Positions 62,651 through 64,000 of a stretch of DNA of 64,000 nucleotides are shown here, in pieces. The notes below the pieces were generated by a model. The model was not told where the DNA came from, did not search any database, and was given only the letters and a program-made list of their open reading frames with translations. The stretch covers positions 5,947,572 through 6,011,571 of the forward strand of contig OZ024783.1 of the NCBI GenBank assembly GCA_964017065.1. Direction: 5' to 3'. The stretch is from Haliclona indistincta (Eukaryota > Porifera > Demospongiae > Haplosclerida > Chalinidae). The translations under genes and the position numbers were made by a program. Within the stretch, counting starts at the first letter, position 1. Each line of letters opens with the position of its first letter.

Positions 62651-63522
62651 CGTTAATCTTCTCCTTCTGAGTCAAAACTAATGTCCTCTGCAGTTTCCAC
62701 ATGCTGTGACACACTTCCATTTTTTCTGCAATGGTACTTAATTTGTTCCACAAAGATTCTTGAAGAAAGCTTGCATTTGCACCGTACAAATTTTAGTTGT
62801 TTCTGGTGCTGCAGCTATGTCTGTCATTTTTAGAGACAGAATAGTGCCATCAGAGTCAAGTGTCCACCCCCAATGCTGCATGACGATTCAATTGCAAGTC
62901 TTCATGCTTAAGCTTCTTAATTCCAGAGCATGACCTACAAATGAACCCTCAAGCTATCATGTTAATGTGCTGCTCTCTCTGTAGGTCATAGCTTCTGTGG
63001 ATCAATTTCCTTACTGGATGAAACCATGTCCATGAACTTCACATACTGCAAAAATTTAAGGAGTCTTCTTGCTTACCACCAAATACTAAAACAAACAGAC
63101 GAGCACCAGCTTTTCTGACTTATTTTGCTGTGACTTGAGAATCACTTACCAATGAAGATATCTGCTGTACCTCTGTATCGACCTGAATCTTCTTGATGAG
63201 GCGTGTTTGCCTTGTCCAAAGGTAGCAGAGGTTGAGTCACATCCACTCCATGCATGTAGAAATAGGAGGTGAGATACTACTAAAGTTCCAGCTTTGGCAA
63301 CCAAATCACGCATTCTCCAAACTTGCAAGACTTTCTTTGATGTGCTCTTGGGTTCACAAAGAATATACACTTCTGCCATGCTGTCTCTCCAGTGGTGCAT
63401 TAGCAAAATGAGCACATCTGTGTTGTCAGCAACCACATCTTCCTGCCCATCCATTGCAATTTGAAGAGCACAATTAACAATTAAAGTGTCAACAATACCA
63501 GTAGAATTTACATGTGTACTGC
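62651..63522 (-). pseudogene. Relic of a large transposon-associated protein, central and C-terminal exons
   Basis: On the minus strand the first exon (63522 down to about 63146) reads STGIVDTLIVNCALQIA, VVADNTDVLILLMHHW and LLFLHAWSGCDSTSATFGQG, after which a one-base shift precedes TRLIKKIQVDTEVQQISSL and a donor. The final piece (about 62860 to 62651) has HWGWTLDSDG, VRCKCK and a tail SFDSEGED before TAA. The DTD and SGCD-T-S boxes and the C-terminal cysteine cluster belong, from memory, to the same kind of protein as the relic at 41297. Frame breaks suggest it is inactive. Confidence 0.55.
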
Positions 63523-64000
63523 CTGACCTTCAGATTTTAAGTAATGATTTAGCAGTAAGATAAACTGTGCTTTGAAAATGTTTCCTAATTTGCATGAACT
63601 TTCATGCACTCTATAACTTGGATATCAGCACATGCTATTGAGCTATTTTCTGGTAATCACTTGTTGTCTTTGATTGATGGGCTTCGATATAGCCATCAAA
63701 ACAACAGAGCAATTGTTGTATTTTGCACACACATAGCCTACACATTGTTTTACTACGCCTCTATATTATGTCACTTTCTTCTCCCATTTCCCTATGTAAA
63801 TCAGAACTCCCCCATCAAGAATATGCATTATTAATTTTTGCTTGTGCATAATACATGACCACAAAGGAGTGGTCATGATATTTTCCAGAAAATAATGAGC
63901 TAAGGTGCAAACTAACAAGATCTTGTTTACAAGGGCCTCTGAAAATACAAGTAGCATTATATTACTTTTTAAATAACTATAAATATTTTTCCCCAAAGTA
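63523..64000. other. Right edge, nothing recognised
   Basis: AT-rich. Upstream exons of the minus-strand relic could lie here, but none was identified. A short inverted repeat (ATGACCACAAAGGAGTGGTCAT) lies near 63855-63876. Confidence 0.4.

Overview
The window looks like nuclear DNA of an early-branching animal, most probably a demosponge. The inference rests on AT-rich sequence, short GT-AG introns (often 50-300 bp), and large receptors built of single-exon FN3, Ig and EGF modules in a style common in sponge genomes. Every gene and exon call is my own reading of frames and splice sites. No search was run, and the species is not established.

The core is a tandem family on the + strand. Gene 1 (17-2829) is the 3' part of an adhesion GPCR. 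Gene 3 (23816-34409, 25 exons, 1865 aa) and gene 5 (49930-59575, 32 exons, 2545 aa) are complete-looking adhesion GPCRs. Their order is signal peptide, NIDO-like region, FN3 array, three Ig-like domains with an EGF between the second and third, an unassigned ~100-aa segment, an HRM-like domain, GAIN, GPS, seven membrane helices and a cytoplasmic tail. Gene 5 has 11 FN3 domains and gene 3 has 4. Gene 2 (13033-22338) is a sibling with the same NIDO start but only two FN3 domains, one membrane span and a tyrosine-containing tail; it carries a frameshift and a premature stop. Two further paralogous loci (8963-11790 and 38943-40533) begin with a signal peptide and a cysteine-containing domain I do not recognise.

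The layout comes from segmental duplication. Roughly 1-12.56 kb (3' end of gene 1, flank, unrecognised locus, LINE piece) is repeated at about 31.6-41.4 kb, with exons and introns of genes 1 and 3 nearly identical. Decayed 7TM pieces at 46.0-46.7 kb (inverted), 49.1 kb and 60.2-60.8 kb show older rounds of duplication and loss.

The rest is dense in mobile DNA. It includes a recurrent ~1.1 kb composite repeat (called R1 here), TTAA-flanked foldbacks, two nested Mutator-like elements with 9-10 bp target duplications, elements with 5 bp or TA target duplications, LINE 3' ends, a tyrosine-recombinase fragment, and relics of a large transposon-associated protein family. Some insertions hit genes: one splits a signal-peptide exon, and others swell one intron of gene 2 to 6.8 kb and one of gene 3 to 3.4 kb.

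Taken together, the receptors could bind extracellular matrix or neighbouring cells through the NIDO/FN3/Ig ectodomain and signal through the cleavable GAIN-7TM module. Gene 5 and gene 2 add tyrosine motifs that could recruit SH2-type adaptors; that last point is inference.
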